From contig NZ_CP043808.1 of assembly GCF_008386315.1 (NCBI RefSeq), positions 930,001-994,000 of the forward strand: DNA of 64,000 nucleotides. The letters are read 5' to 3'. Under the pieces are notes generated by a model. That model saw only the letters and a program-made list of their open reading frames with translations. It had not been told where the DNA came from and did no database searches. The translations under genes were made by a program, and so were the position numbers. This stretch comes from Serinicoccus marinus DSM 15273. GTDB lineage: Bacteria; Actinomycetota; Actinomycetes; Actinomycetales; Dermatophilaceae. Of this stretch, positions 16,348 through 26,977 are shown piece by piece (position 1 is the first letter of the stretch; each line of letters starts with the position of its first letter).

Positions 16348-19279
16348 ATGAGCGAGCGCATCCCGCAGCACCGCTACACCGCCGAGCTGGCCGGCCAGAT
16401 CGAGCGCCGCTGGCAAGACCGCTGGGAGAGCGAGGACACCTTCGCCTCGGCCAACCCGGCCGGCCCCTGGGCCGACCCGGACGACCCCCGCCTGTCCGCC
16501 GGTCGTGAGCACCGCGTCGTCATGGACATGTTCCCCTACCCCTCCGGCTCCGGGATGCACGTCGGGCACCCCCTCGGCTACGTCGCCACCGACGTCTACG
16601 CCCGCTTCCTGCGCACCACCGGCACCAACGTCATGTACGCCATGGGTTTCGACGCCTTCGGGCTGCCCGCCGAGCACTACGCCGTGCAGACGGGTCAGCA
16701 CCCGCGGGTGACGACCGAGGAGGCGATGGCGACCTACCGGCGGCAGATGCGGATGATCGGGCTCTCGCACGAGCCGCGCCGCACCTTCGCCACCATCGAC
16801 CCGGACTACGTCCGCTGGACCCAGTGGATCTTCCAGCGGATCCACGACTCGTGGTACGACCCCGACGCGCCACCGCGGGAGGGGTCCGGCCAGTCGGGTC
16901 CCGGGCGGGCGAGGCCGATCGCCGAGCTGGTGGAGCAGCTCGCCTCCGGGGAGCGGCAGCTGCCCGGTGAGCGCCCCTGGGCGGAGCTGAGCGCGGCGGA
17001 GCAGGCCGAGGTCCTCGACAGCTACCGCTTGGCCTACGTCTCCTCGGCGCCGGTCAACTGGTGCCCCGGGCTGGGCACGGTGCTGGCCAACGAGGAGGTC
17101 ATCGACGGCAAGTCCGAGCGTGGCGACTTCCCCGTCTTCCGGCGCAGCCTGTCACAGTGGATGATGCGGATCACGGCGTATGCCGACCGCCTCACCGACG
17201 ACCTGGACCGGCTGGACTGGCCGGAGAAGGTGCGGCTGATGCAGCGGCACTGGATCGGGCGCTCCACCGGCGCCGAAGTCGATTTCCCGGTGCCGACGAC
17301 CGCCGGCGGCACCGAGCCGGTGACGGTCTTCACCACCCGCCCGGACACGCTCTTCGGCGCCACCTTCATGGTGCTCGCCCCGGAGCACCCGCTCGTGGAG
17401 CAGATCACGCCCGACACCTGGCCGGCCGGCACGCAGGGGGCCTGGACCGGCGGTGCCGCCACCCCGCGCGACGCGGTGACGGCATACCAGCGGCAGGCCT
17501 CGAGCAAGAGCGACGTGGAGCGGCAGACCGAGGGGAAGACCAAGACGGGTGTCTTCACCGGGGCGTTCGCGACCAATCCCGCGACCGGGCGACCGATCCC
17601 GGTCTTCGTCGCCGACTACGTGCTCATGGGCTACGGCACCGGCGCGGTCATGGGTGTGCCGGGGCAGGACCAGCGGGACTGGGACTTCGCGCGTGCCCTC
17701 GACCTGCCGATCGTCCGCACCGTCGAGCCGACGCAGGGCCACCCCGAGGACGAGGCCTTCACCGGCGAGGGGCCCGCGATCAACTCCGCCAACGACGAGG
17801 TCAGCCTCGACGGGCTGGACGTCGCGCAGGCCAAGGAGCGCATGATCGCCTGGCTGGAGCGGGTCGGGAGCGGTCGTCCGACGGTGACCTACCGGCTGCG
17901 CGACTGGCTCTTTAGCCGGCAGCGCTACTGGGGCGAGCCCTTCCCGGTCGTCTGGGACGAGGACGGCGTCGCGCACGCCGGTGCCCGACGACCAGCTGCC
18001 GGTCACGCTGCCGGAGGTGCCGGACTACACGCCGCGGACCTTCGAGCCGGACGACGCCGACAGCCAGCCGGAGGCGCCGCTGGCGCGCGCCGGTGACTGG
18101 GTGCACACGACGATGGACCTCGGCGACGGGCGCGGCCCGGTGCCGGTCCGACGCGAGACCAACACGATGCCCAACTGGGCCGGGTCGTGCTGGTACTACC
18201 TGCGCTACTTGGACCCGGCCAACGCCGCGGCACCGGTCGACCCGGCGGTGGAGGAGTACTGGATCGGGCCGCGCGAGGAGACCGTCGCGGGAGCGCCCGC
18301 GGGCGCGGTGGACCCCGGCGGCGTCGACCTCTACGTCGGCGGTGTCGAGCACGCCGTCCTGCACCTGCTCTACGCCCGCTTCTGGCACAAGGTGCTCTTC
18401 GACCTGGGCTTCGTCAGCTCGGAGGAGCCGTTCCGTCGGCTCATCAACCAGGGGATGATCGAGGCCTACGTCTACCGCGACGAGCGGGGCTTCCCGGTGC
18501 CCGCGGCGGAGGTGGAGGAGCACCCCTCCGCCGACGGGGGAGCACCGGCATACACCTGGAACGGCGCGCCGGTCACCCAGGAGCAGGGCAAGATGGGCAA
18601 GTCCCTCAAGAACGTCGTGACCCCGGACGACATGGTGCAGCAGTACGGCGCGGACACCTTCCGCGTCTACGAGATGAGCATGGGGCCGCTGGAGCAGTAC
18701 CGGCCCTGGGAGACCCGCGCGGTCGTCGGGAGCCAGCGGTTCCTGCAGCGGCTGTGGCGCAACGTCATCGACGAGGAGACCGGCGAGGTCACGGTCAGCG
18801 ACGACGCCGACGCACTCACCCCCGAGGTGGAGAAGGCGCTGCACCGGACGATCGACGCCGTGGCGACCGACTACGCCGCGCTGCGCACCAACACCGCGAT
18901 CGCGCGGATGATCGAGCTCAACAACCTGCTGACCAAGCTGGATCGCGTGCCCCGGGCGGTGGTCGAGCCGCTGGTGCAGATGGTCGCGCCGGTGGCGCCG
19001 CACCTGGCGGCCGAGCTGTGGGAGCGCCTCGGTCACGACGACCTGACCTACGCCGCCTTCCCCGAGGCGGACCCGGCGCTGCTCGTGGAGGACGCGGTCA
19101 CCGCGGTGGTGCAGGTCAAGGGCAAGGTGCGCGACCGGCTGGAGGTCGCGGCCGACATCAGCGAGGCGGACCTGGAGCAGCTGGCGCTGGGCAGTGAGAA
19201 GGTGCAGCGCTTCCTCGACGGTATGCCGGTGCGCAAGGTGATCGTCCGGGCACCGAGCCTGGTCAACATCGTCGTCTGA
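16348..19279 (+). CDS. leuS: leucyl-tRNA synthetase (frame break near 17975)
   Basis: LeuRS charges tRNA-Leu. The class I signature is [20 protein letters not shown] (HIGH-like HVGH) near residue 65, and the KMSKS loop is [11 protein letters not shown]. The editing domain shows [21 protein letters not shown]-terminal anticodon-binding and zinc-type insertion regions are normal. After [15 protein letters not shown] the frame shifts +1 at 17965-17985; removing one G from GCCGGTGCCC gives [18 protein letters not shown] and the gene then runs on to TGA 19277. The span is one base over 977 codons. Because LeuRS is essential this is almost surely a sequence error. A Leu-rich leader lies upstream. 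Confidence 0.95.
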
Positions 19280-19298
19280 GCACGCCGACCCTGGCCCG

Positions 19299-20159
19299 AT
19301 GGACGTCGCCCTCCTCACCGACAGCGCGAGCTGTCTGCCGCCCGGTCCGCAGGACGGCGTGCCGCTGCACGTGCTGCCGCTGCACGTCATGGTGGAGGGG
19401 CGCCGCGGGGACTCGCGCGAGGTCACGCAGGCCGAGGTCGTCGACGTGCTGCGCGCCGGACGCGAGCGGGTCACGACCAGCCGGGTGTCGCCGGGGGAGT
19501 TCGTCACCGGTTACCGCGCACTGGTGGCGGCCACCGGCTGCCGCCGGGTCGTGTCGGTGCACCTCTCGGGCCGGCTGAGCGGGACGGCCGAGGCCGCCGG
19601 GCTGGCGGCCCAGGAGCTGGCCGATGAGGTGGAGGTCCGGGTGGTCGACGCGCGCACCGTCGGGCTGCCGCTGGGCTGGGCCGCGCTGGACGCCGCGAGC
19701 CTGGCGCGCGAGGGAGGGAGCCTGGAGGAGGTGGAGCGCCTGGCCCGGGAGCGGGCCTCCGGGGCGCGGGCGTGGTTCTACGTCGACAGCCTGGAGCACC
19801 TGCGCCGGGGTGGCCGGCTGGGTCGGGCGCAGGCGGTCCTGGGCTCGGCCCTGGCGATCAAGCCGTTGCTGGGGGTGGACGACGGGGAGGTGGTGCTCGC
19901 CGAGCGCGTGCGCACCCGGGGCCGCGCCTTGGCCCGGCTCGGCGACCTCGCCGCGCAGGCGGCCGAGCGGGTGCGCGAGGACGGCGGGCGCCCCCGGCTC
20001 GGTGTGCACGAGCTGGGGGCCGAGGAGGCTGCGGGCGACCTCGCGGCCGCGCTGGCCCGGCGGGTCGGGGTCGAGCCGCAGATGGCACCGCTGGACCCCG
20101 GGGTGGGCGTGCACACCGGCCCGGGGACGCTGGGTGTGGTCGTGGCCCACGGCGGCTGA
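19299..20159 (+). CDS. DegV family protein (fatty-acid binding)
   Basis: DegV proteins bind a fatty acid, and some serve as FakB subunits that hand exogenous fatty acids to the kinase FakA. The start MDVALLTDSASCLPP gives the TDSA motif, RVTTSRVSPGEF the T(S)xPS region, and VSVHLSGRLSGTAEAAGLA the SSxLSGT-like loop. EHLRRGGRLGRAQAVLGSAL and IKPLLGVDDGEV are family hallmarks. 286 residues, normal length. It starts 20 bp after leuS and may be read from the same transcript. No fakA is in view. Confidence 0.88.
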   Translation: MDVALLTDSASCLPPGPQDGVPLHVLPLHVMVEGRRGDSREVTQAEVVDVLRAGRERVTTSRVSPGEFVTGYRALVAATGCRRVVSVHLSGRLSGTAEAAGLAAQELADEVEVRVVDARTVGLPLGWAALDAASLAREGGSLEEVERLARERASGARAWFYVDSLEHLRRGGRLGRAQAVLGSALAIKPLLGVDDGEVVLAERVRTRGRALARLGDLAAQAAERVREDGGRPRLGVHELGAEEAAGDLAAALARRVGVEPQMAPLDPGVGVHTGPGTLGVVVAHGG

Positions 20160-20253
20160 GCCGTCGTCCACACCCTGGGGCGCCCGACGCTTCCGTCCAC
20201 AGATCTGACGCGCCCTCTCCCGAGCCGGGCCCGGGACTCCTAGCGTGCGGCGT

Positions 20254-21297
20254 ATGGGGGACGACGACGCGCACACCGGGCGGCACCGGACGGGACGAGG
20301 GGTGGCGGTCCCGGACGCCGGCGACGTGGACGTCGGGCCATCGGCGCCGGGCCGGGTGTCGGTGGCGGACGGGATGACTCGCACCACCCCCGGAGACGGG
20401 GCGCGGGGTCGGGGCCGGGACCCAGACCCGGACCCAGAACCGCACCTGGAGGCGGACCCAGCCGCGCACGGCGTGCTCGTGGCGGTGCCCGGCGCGGGTC
20501 ACATGGCCCAGATCGGGGTCGGCGCCCGCGCGGTCGGCGGGATGGTCCTGGTCGTGGTCCTGGTGCTCGGTGTCCTCGGCGGTCGCTGGTGGTGGGTCGA
20601 GCAGCGCGCGACAGCGGTGCCCGCCACGGCCGGGTGGGCCGAGGACGGCTCCGCCGGCGCCCAGGAGGGTCCCGGGCCGGACGCGGGCGGGGAGGCCGCT
20701 GTGCAGCCGACCGCGATGCCGCCGGGCGGGTCCTCGCCCGCCGGATCGACGCCGGCCGGTGCGGCACCGGGTGGCCAGGCGGCGACCGCTGCCGAGACCG
20801 CCCCGGGCCCGCTGCTGGTCCACGTCATCGGACAGGTGGCCGCCCCCGGTGTGGTCGAGCTCGAGGCAGGAGCCCGGGTGGTGGACGCCGTCGACGCGGT
20901 GGGCGGGCTCACGAGTGAGGCCGATGCCGGGTCGGTCAACCTCGCCCGTGCCGTCGTCGACGGCGAGCAGGTGTGGGTGGGTGCTCCGGGGGAGGACCCG
21001 CCGCCGGGCTGGGTGGCGGGGGCGCCAGCGACCGGGCCGGGGCCCGACGGTGACCCGGGATCGCAGGGGGCAGGGTCGGCCTCGGCGCAGGCACCGACGG
21101 AGCTGCTCGACCTCAACACCGCGACCCAGGCCGACCTCGAGGAGCTGCCGGACGTCGGCCCGGTGACCGCCGGCCGCATCCTGCAGTGGCGCGAGGAGCA
21201 CGGCGCCTTCACCGCGGTCGCCGAGCTGCTGGAGGTGAGCGGGATCGGGGAGCGGACGCTAGAGCAGCTCGAGCCACTCGTCACCGTCGCTGGATGA
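20254..21297 (+). CDS. comEA: competence-type DNA-binding protein ComEA
   Basis: ComEA is the membrane-anchored DNA receptor of the uptake machine. The cytosolic N-terminus is long and charged. One membrane helix, VGGMVLVVVLVLGVLGG, lies near residue 95, followed by a Pro/Gly/Ala-rich linker, an SLBB domain (LLVHVIGQVAAPGVVELEAG) and a C-terminal helix-hairpin-helix pair (LLDLNTATQADLEELPDVGP; LLEVSGIGERTLEQLEPLV). ATG 20254 is chosen because TAGCGT at 20241-20246 makes a leaderless promoter. It overlaps comEC by four bases (ATGA). Confidence 0.9.
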   Translation: MGDDDAHTGRHRTGRGVAVPDAGDVDVGPSAPGRVSVADGMTRTTPGDGARGRGRDPDPDPEPHLEADPAAHGVLVAVPGAGHMAQIGVGARAVGGMVLVVVLVLGVLGGRWWWVEQRATAVPATAGWAEDGSAGAQEGPGPDAGGEAAVQPTAMPPGGSSPAGSTPAGAAPGGQAATAAETAPGPLLVHVIGQVAAPGVVELEAGARVVDAVDAVGGLTSEADAGSVNLARAVVDGEQVWVGAPGEDPPPGWVAGAPATGPGPDGDPGSQGAGSASAQAPTELLDLNTATQADLEELPDVGPVTAGRILQWREEHGAFTAVAELLEVSGIGERTLEQLEPLVTVAG

Positions 21298-23732
21298 GCG
21301 CCCGCGACGCGCAACAGGCGGCGGTGCACGACGTCCGGCTCCTGCTGCCGGCGCTCACCGCCTGGGCCGTCCTGGTGGCGGTGCTCGGCGGACCACGATG
21401 GGTCTCCTCCCTCGTCGCCTCGGTGGCCCTGGTCGCCTCGCTGGCCCTGGTCGTCCCGCGGTGGCCGAGCGGCCGGTCGCGCCGACACGTGGTCCGGGCG
21501 CGACCAGGGGCTGGGCGTGGCACCTCTCACCACCGGCGAGGTGCCTCGACGCGGGGTTGGCGCCGCGTGCTGGCCCTCTGCGCCGCGGCGACCGCGCTCG
21601 TGGTGGGAGCGGCGAGCCTGCACCTGGCCGCCGCGCGGGCCGGGCCGGTGCCGGGCTGGGCGGGGGAGGGAGCGGTGACGACCGCTCAGGTGCTCGTCAC
21701 CACCGAGCCCCGGCTCGTCTCCCGGGCCGACGAGCGCGACCCGCTGGTCGTCCTCGAGGGGCGGGTGGTGCGCGCCAGCGCCCGCGGCGAGACGACGCGA
21801 CCGGCGACGCCGGTGGTCGTCATGGCGACGGCGGGGCAGGGGTGGGCGGACGGGGCCGTGGCGTGGCGCAGCGTCGTCGAGGTGTCGGGCCGGTGGTCAC
21901 CGGCTCGACCCGGCGAGCGCGCCGTCGCCGTGCTCGTGCCCCGCGGGCCGCCCACGGTCGTCCAGCGACCGCCGGCGCTGCTGCGGGGTGTCGACCACGT
22001 GCGCGCGAGCTTCCGCGAAGCGGTCGACCCGCTGCCGACCGACGCCCGGGCGCTGGTCCCGGGGCTCGTCGTCGGGGACACCTCGCTGACCCCGCCGGAC
22101 CTCACCCAGGTGATGCGCGACACCGGCATGACCCACCTCAGCGCGGTCAGCGGCAGCAACGTCGCGATCGTCGTCGGCGGCGTGGCCCTGGTTGTCGCCC
22201 GTGCGGGGGCGCCGCGTCGGTGGCGCCTGCCGCTGGTGCTGGCCGGGCTGGTCGGCTTCGTGCTGCTGTGCCGCCCCGAGCCCTCGGTGCTCCGGGCCGG
22301 GGTGATGGGCGGTGTCGCGCTGGTGGCCCTCGCCCACGGCCGGCGCCGGGCCAGCCTGCCGCTGCTCGGTGGTGCGGTCGTCGTGCTGCTGTGCGTCGAC
22401 CCGTGGCTCGCGCGCTCCTTCGGCTTCGCCCTCTCCACCCTGGCCACCCTGGGTCTCGTGCTGTGGGCCCGGCCCTGGGGTCTCGTGATGGCGGGAGTGC
22501 TCCCGCGGTGGGCCGGCCTGCCGGCCCGGGCCGCGGCGGTGCCCCTGGCCGCGCAGGTGATCTGCGCCCCGGTCATCGTGCTGCTGCAGGGCGACATCAC
22601 GACCGTGGCCGTGCTGGCCAACCTGCTGGCGGCACCGTTGGTGCCGCCCACCACGATCCTCGGTCTGCTCGCGGCGCTGCTGGCCCCGCTGTCCACCCCG
22701 GCTGCCTCGGTGCTGGCCTGGGCGGCGGCCGTGCCCGCGTGGGCGATCGGGCGGATCGCGCGGCTCGGCGCCCGCGCCCCGCTGGGCAGCATCGAGTGGT
22801 GGGACGGCGCCCTGGGAGCGTGGACGCTCGCCGTCCTCACCGTCGTCCTGCTGGCCACCGGCCCCCGCCTGCTCCGGCTCGGCCTGCGGCACCCCTGGAG
22901 TGGTGCCGCCGTCGTCTGCGCCCTGCTGGCCTCGGCCCTGCCGGTGCCCGGTCTGCGCGGTTGGCCCCCGCCGGGCTGGGTGGTCGCCGGGTGCGACGTC
23001 GGCCAGGGGGACGCCTTCGTCGTGCGCACCGCCCCCGGTCGCGCCCTGGTGGTGGACGTGGGCCCCGAGCCCGACGCCGTCGCGGCCTGCCTGCGCGACC
23101 TGGGTGTGCGGCAGGTCGACCTCCTGGTGCTCACCCACTTCCACACCGACCACGTCGCCGGCCTCCCCGGTGTGCTGCGCGAGGCGCGCGTGCGGGACGC
23201 GGTCGTGACCCCGGTGCGTGACCCCCCGCAGGTGGCCGAGGCGACGCTGACCGCGCTGGCGGAGGAGGGCATACCCGTCCGTCCGGCCCGGGTCGGTGAC
23301 CGATGGGAGGTCGGCGACGTGCGCGCGACCGTGCTCTGGCCGTCCTCGACGCCACCGGTGGCGGGTTCGGCGGCCAACAACGCCAGCGTCGTGCTGGACG
23401 TCGACGTCGGCGGGACCGCGGTGCTCCTCACCGGCGACCTGGAGCCGGAGAGCGCGCGGCAGCTGCGGGCCGCGACCCAGGGGCGCGACTACGACGTGCT
23501 CAAGGTCGCGCACCACGGGTCGGCGGCGCAGGACGAGCGGCTGGTCCTGGCGGCCGACCCGGAGATCGCCCTCGTCGGGGTGGGGGAGGACAACGACTTC
23601 GGGCACCCGGCGCCCGGCGTGCTGAGCCTGCTCTCGGACGCCGGGGCGGTGGTCCTGCGGACCGACCTGCACGGCGACGTCGCGGTCGTCCGTGACGCCC
23701 GGGGACGGCTGGTGCCGCACGCGCGGGAGTGA
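21294..23732 (+). CDS. comEC: ComEC/Rec2 DNA translocation channel
   Basis: ComEC passes single-stranded DNA across the membrane. From ATG 21294 there are N-terminal membrane helices (LLLPALTAWAVLVAVLGG and others), an OB-like extracellular segment, then the competence domain with the signature HLSAVSGSNVAIVVGGVALV and several helices. The C-terminal metallo-beta-lactamase domain shows CDVGQGDAFVVRT, LTHFHTDHVAGLPGVL (HxHxDH) and VAHHGSAAQD. 812 residues, normal for actinobacteria. Translation is coupled to comEA. Many actinobacteria keep this pair without proven transformation. Confidence 0.92.
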   Translation: MSARDAQQAAVHDVRLLLPALTAWAVLVAVLGGPRWVSSLVASVALVASLALVVPRWPSGRSRRHVVRARPGAGRGTSHHRRGASTRGWRRVLALCAAATALVVGAASLHLAAARAGPVPGWAGEGAVTTAQVLVTTEPRLVSRADERDPLVVLEGRVVRASARGETTRPATPVVVMATAGQGWADGAVAWRSVVEVSGRWSPARPGERAVAVLVPRGPPTVVQRPPALLRGVDHVRASFREAVDPLPTDARALVPGLVVGDTSLTPPDLTQVMRDTGMTHLSAVSGSNVAIVVGGVALVVARAGAPRRWRLPLVLAGLVGFVLLCRPEPSVLRAGVMGGVALVALAHGRRRASLPLLGGAVVVLLCVDPWLARSFGFALSTLATLGLVLWARPWGLVMAGVLPRWAGLPARAAAVPLAAQVICAPVIVLLQGDITTVAVLANLLAAPLVPPTTILGLLAALLAPLSTPAASVLAWAAAVPAWAIGRIARLGARAPLGSIEWWDGALGAWTLAVLTVVLLATGPRLLRLGLRHPWSGAAVVCALLASALPVPGLRGWPPPGWVVAGCDVGQGDAFVVRTAPGRALVVDVGPEPDAVAACLRDLGVRQVDLLVLTHFHTDHVAGLPGVLREARVRDAVVTPVRDPPQVAEATLTALAEEGIPVRPARVGDRWEVGDVRATVLWPSSTPPVAGSAANNASVVLDVDVGGTAVLLTGDLEPESARQLRAATQGRDYDVLKVAHHGSAAQDERLVLAADPEIALVGVGEDNDFGHPAPGVLSLLSDAGAVVLRTDLHGDVAVVRDARGRLVPHARE

Positions 23733-23760
23733 GGTCCCGAGGGCGTCGTGGGCAGCGGGC

Positions 23761-24705
23761 TCAGGCGTGGGTGGTGACGTGCGCGCAGGGCGAACCGCCC
23801 AGGTCGCGCGCGCTGTGGCACAGCGCGTCGAGGGTCGCCGCCACGGCGGGGACCCGCTGCAGGTCCGGGGTGGTGACGACCTGGACGGTCCGCCGCGACG
23901 GCGGGGACACCGGCCGGACGACGACGTCCGGGTGCGAGACGGTCGAGAGGATCAGCTGCGGCACGAGCGCGACCCCGAGCCCGGCCGCGACCAGGCCGAG
24001 GACGGCGACGTAGTCCTCGGTCTCGAAGGTGACGTCGGGGTCGAAGCCGGCCTCGTCGGCGAGGGTGAGCAGGTGGCCACGGCAGCGCGGGCAGCCCGCG
24101 ATCCACCGGTCGGCCGACAGGTCGCCCAGGTCCACCTCGTCCTGCCCTGCCAGCGGGTGGTCACCGGGCAGGACGAGCATCACCGGGTCGTCCAGGACGT
24201 CCATGACGACCAGCCCGTCGAGGTCGTCCTCGCCGCGTCCGGCGTCGGTCCCCTCGTAGGCGAAGGCGACCGCGAGGTCCACGGCACCGGCGCGGACCGC
24301 CGCCAGCGACTCCGGCGGCTCGGCCTCACTGAACTGCACGGTGACGGCGGGGTGGCTGCGGCGCAGCTCGGCCAGGGCGCGCGGCACGAGGGTCGCCGAG
24401 GAGGAGGGGAAGGCCATGAGCCGCACCCGGCCGGCCTTGAGCCCGGCGATGGCGATGACCTCGGCCTCGGCCTCGTCGATGCGGTCCAGGATCTCGCCGG
24501 CACGGGTCGCGAGCAGCTGCCCGGCCTCGGTGAGCCGCACGGTCCGGCCGATGCGCTCCACCAGGGCGGTGCCGGCACGCTGCTCCAGGCGGCGGACCAT
24601 CTGGGAGACCGCGGGCTGGGTGTAGCCGAGGGAGGCCGCGGCCGCCGTGAAGGACCCCTCGTCGGCGATGGCCCGCATCACGCGCAGCCCTGCGGCGTCG
24701 AACAT
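23761..24705 (-). CDS. LysR-family transcriptional regulator
   Basis: 314 residues. The winged-helix HTH is at the N-terminus (FDAAGLRVMRAIADEGSFTA, then AASLGYTQPAVSQMVRRLEQ). A LysR substrate-binding domain follows from about residue 90 (GRVRLMAFPSSSATLVPRAL), with the second half containing PGDHPLAGQDEVDL and GLVAAGLGVALVPQL. A Cys-x-x-Cys (GCPRCRGH) in the effector domain is unusual and might sense redox state or metal. It is divergent from the patatin gene with 97 bp between the starts, the usual place for a LysR operator. Ligand unknown. Confidence 0.9.
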   Translation of the reverse strand: MFDAAGLRVMRAIADEGSFTAAAASLGYTQPAVSQMVRRLEQRAGTALVERIGRTVRLTEAGQLLATRAGEILDRIDEAEAEVIAIAGLKAGRVRLMAFPSSSATLVPRALAELRRSHPAVTVQFSEAEPPESLAAVRAGAVDLAVAFAYEGTDAGRGEDDLDGLVVMDVLDDPVMLVLPGDHPLAGQDEVDLGDLSADRWIAGCPRCRGHLLTLADEAGFDPDVTFETEDYVAVLGLVAAGLGVALVPQLILSTVSHPDVVVRPVSPPSRRTVQVVTTPDLQRVPAVAATLDALCHSARDLGGSPCAHVTTHA

Positions 24706-24802
24706 ACCCCGATCATAGGCGGCAGCAGGTCGTCACCTGCCCGACGCCGACACCCGCCGCGTCGTTCACGCCGGCGTCACCCGGTGCCGGTCTGCTGGAG
24801 GC

Positions 24803-26164
24803 GTGCTCCCCGCGTCAGCGCACCAGTCCCCGTTCCACGGACCTCCGCCCGCCGACCCGGTGCTCGCCCAGCTGGAGGCCGCCCGGGCCACGGCTCATCA
24901 CGGGCCGTCGGCACGCCGACCGAGGCGGGGCAGCGCCCTGTGCCTGTCCGGGGGCGGCTTCCGTGCCGCCCTGTTCCACCTCGGTGCCGTGCGGCGCCTC
25001 GATGAGCTCGGCGTCCTGGGCTCCCTGCGCAGCCTCAGCGCGGTCTCCGGCGGGGCCGTGCTGGCCACCCTGCTGCTGCACCCTGACCTGGAGTGGCCCG
25101 ACGCCGACGGCGGCACCGGACCCGGCGGCGGACGCGTCGGCGGGCTGGAGGAGCTCGTCGCAGCACCGCTGCTCGCCCTCACCCGCCGCAACCTGCGCAC
25201 CCCGGCGCTGCTGTCGCGGGTCAGCCCCCGCGGCTGGGGTCGACCGGACCCGAGCGTGCAGGTGCTGGCTGACGAGCTCGAGCGCGCGGTCCCGTGGTGG
25301 GGCACCGACCTGCGCGAGCACCGCCGCCGAGGTGGCCCCGTGGTGCTCACCGGGGTGACCGAGATCGGCTACGGCGTCTCCTGGCTCTTCGCCGACCCCC
25401 GGTCGGCGGGACCGCGCGGCCGGATCGGCGACCACCGCCTCGGGCACGCCGCCCCGCCGCCGGGGCTGCGGCTGGTCGACTCCGTGGCCGCCTCCTGCGC
25501 CTACCCGCCGTTCTTCGGCCCGCTGGAGCTGGACGGTGCCGACCTCGGGCTCACCGGCGGTGCGGCCGACCCGGACGAGCCGGAGGCGGTGCGTGAGGCG
25601 ATCCGACGCCGCATCCAACTGGTGGACGGCGGGGTCTACGACAACCTCGCCCTGGAGCCGGTGTGGTCCGACCACGCGACGGTGCTGGTCAGCGATGGTG
25701 GAGCGGTCTTCGGAGGGCGACCGGCAGGGTCGGTGCTCAGCCGTCTCGGGCGGCTGCTGTCCATCGCCTCCAGCGGCGGGCAGACCGCGAGGCTGCGATG
25801 GTTGCGGGCAGGCTTCGCCGCCGGCACGCTCGCGGGGGCGACGTGGTCGCTGGACTCGCCCGCCGACCTGCGGCGCGGGTCCGGTCCCGGCTCGCCGGGA
25901 CCGCTGCTCGACGGGTATGACCCCGAGGTCGTCGGGGCGATCCACCGGGTGCGGACCGACCTGGACGCCTTCAGCCCCGAGGAGCAGATGGTCCTGTGCC
26001 GGTACGGCTACCTCGTGGCGGACGCCTCGATCCGGCGGCACAGCCCGCAGGTGGTGCGCCGCGACGCGGCGCTGCTGCCGCCCCACCCGCAGGTCGCCGC
26101 GGGCGCCGACGCCCTGTCCGCGCTGCGCGACTCCGGTCGGATCACCGCCCTCGGGCGGCGCTGA
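24803..26164 (+). CDS. patatin-like phospholipase
   Basis: 453 residues. The oxyanion loop is LCLSGGGFRAALFHLGAVRR, the nucleophile elbow is SLSAVSGGAVLATLLL (xVSGG in place of canonical GxSxG; the Ser is kept), and the catalytic Asp is in QLVDGGVYDNLALEP (DGG). So a Ser-Asp dyad lipid acyl hydrolase is expected. The protein lacks a signal peptide or clear membrane helix. Start GTG 24803. The divergent LysR gene may control it (inference from position). Confidence 0.85.
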   Translation: MLPASAHQSPFHGPPPADPVLAQLEAARATAHHGPSARRPRRGSALCLSGGGFRAALFHLGAVRRLDELGVLGSLRSLSAVSGGAVLATLLLHPDLEWPDADGGTGPGGGRVGGLEELVAAPLLALTRRNLRTPALLSRVSPRGWGRPDPSVQVLADELERAVPWWGTDLREHRRRGGPVVLTGVTEIGYGVSWLFADPRSAGPRGRIGDHRLGHAAPPPGLRLVDSVAASCAYPPFFGPLELDGADLGLTGGAADPDEPEAVREAIRRRIQLVDGGVYDNLALEPVWSDHATVLVSDGGAVFGGRPAGSVLSRLGRLLSIASSGGQTARLRWLRAGFAAGTLAGATWSLDSPADLRRGSGPGSPGPLLDGYDPEVVGAIHRVRTDLDAFSPEEQMVLCRYGYLVADASIRRHSPQVVRRDAALLPPHPQVAAGADALSALRDSGRITALGRR

Positions 26165-26240
26165 GCGACGGGGTGTGCCGCACAGCGGGCGCACAGCAAC
26201 CACCTAGACGCCGCACGGGGTGGCAGGATGAACTTCCACC

Positions 26241-26975
26241 ATGACGCCAGCCGCAGCCCCCGCCCTCACCCGCCTCGACGGGACCCCCGTGCGCGTCCTC
26301 GTCGTCGACGACGAGGCGCACCTGACCGAGCTGCTGTCGATGGCGCTGCGCTACGAGGGCTGGGAGGTGCGCGCCGCGGGCACCGGGATGGACGCGGTGC
26401 GGGTGGCCCGCGAGTTCTCCCCGGACGCCGTGGTGCTGGACATGATGCTGCCCGACTTCGACGGCCTCGAGGTGTTGCGCCGGATGCGGGCCGGTGAGCC
26501 GGACGTCCCGGTGCTCTTCCTCACCGCCAAGGATGCCGTGGAGGACCGGGTCGCCGGGCTGACGGCGGGCGGTGACGACTACGTCACCAAGCCGTTCAGC
26601 CTCGAGGAGGTCGTCGCCCGGGTGCGAGCCCTCATGCGGCGCACCGCCGTGGTCGCCCAGGAGTCCGGCTCGGTGCTCGTCGTCGGTGACCTGACGCTGG
26701 ACGAGGACAGCCACGAGGTGGCGCGCGCCGGGACCGAGATCACGCTCACCGCCACGGAGTTCGAGCTGCTGCGCTTCCTCATGCGCAACCCGCGTCGCGT
26801 GCTGTCCAAGGCGCAGATCCTGGACCGGGTGTGGAACTACGACTTCGGGGGCCAGGCCAACATCGTCGAGCTCTACATCTCCTACCTGCGCAAGAAGATC
26901 GACCTCGACCGCGAGCCCATGATCCACACGATGCGTGGGGCCGGCTACGTCCTCAAGCCAGCCGCGGGATCCTGA
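26241..26975 (+). CDS. OmpR/PhoB-family response regulator
   Basis: 244 residues. The receiver domain has the acidic pocket VLVVDDEAHL, the phosphoacceptor Asp in AVVLDMMLPDFDGL and the Lys in DDYVTKPFSLEE. The C-terminal winged helix DNA-binding domain reads VGDLTLDEDSHEV, LTATEFELLRFLMRN and NIVELYISYLRKKID, ending HTMRGAGYVLKP. It sits 2 bp upstream of its kinase. It is similar in layout to TcrX/TrcR-type systems; the signal is unknown. Confidence 0.92.
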   Translation: MTPAAAPALTRLDGTPVRVLVVDDEAHLTELLSMALRYEGWEVRAAGTGMDAVRVAREFSPDAVVLDMMLPDFDGLEVLRRMRAGEPDVPVLFLTAKDAVEDRVAGLTAGGDDYVTKPFSLEEVVARVRALMRRTAVVAQESGSVLVVGDLTLDEDSHEVARAGTEITLTATEFELLRFLMRNPRRVLSKAQILDRVWNYDFGGQANIVELYISYLRKKIDLDREPMIHTMRGAGYVLKPAAGS

Positions 26976-26977
26976 GC

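Noticed and set aside
17965..17985. Programmed frameshift or real loss of leuS
   Set aside because: No slippery sequence is present, the gene is essential, and removing one base restores family sequence exactly; similar single-base breaks occur throughout.
20397..20461. Repeats in the comEA N-terminal region (GACCCAGA/GGACCCAGACC-like)
   Set aside because: They encode an Asp-Pro-rich linker and look like simple coding repetition.
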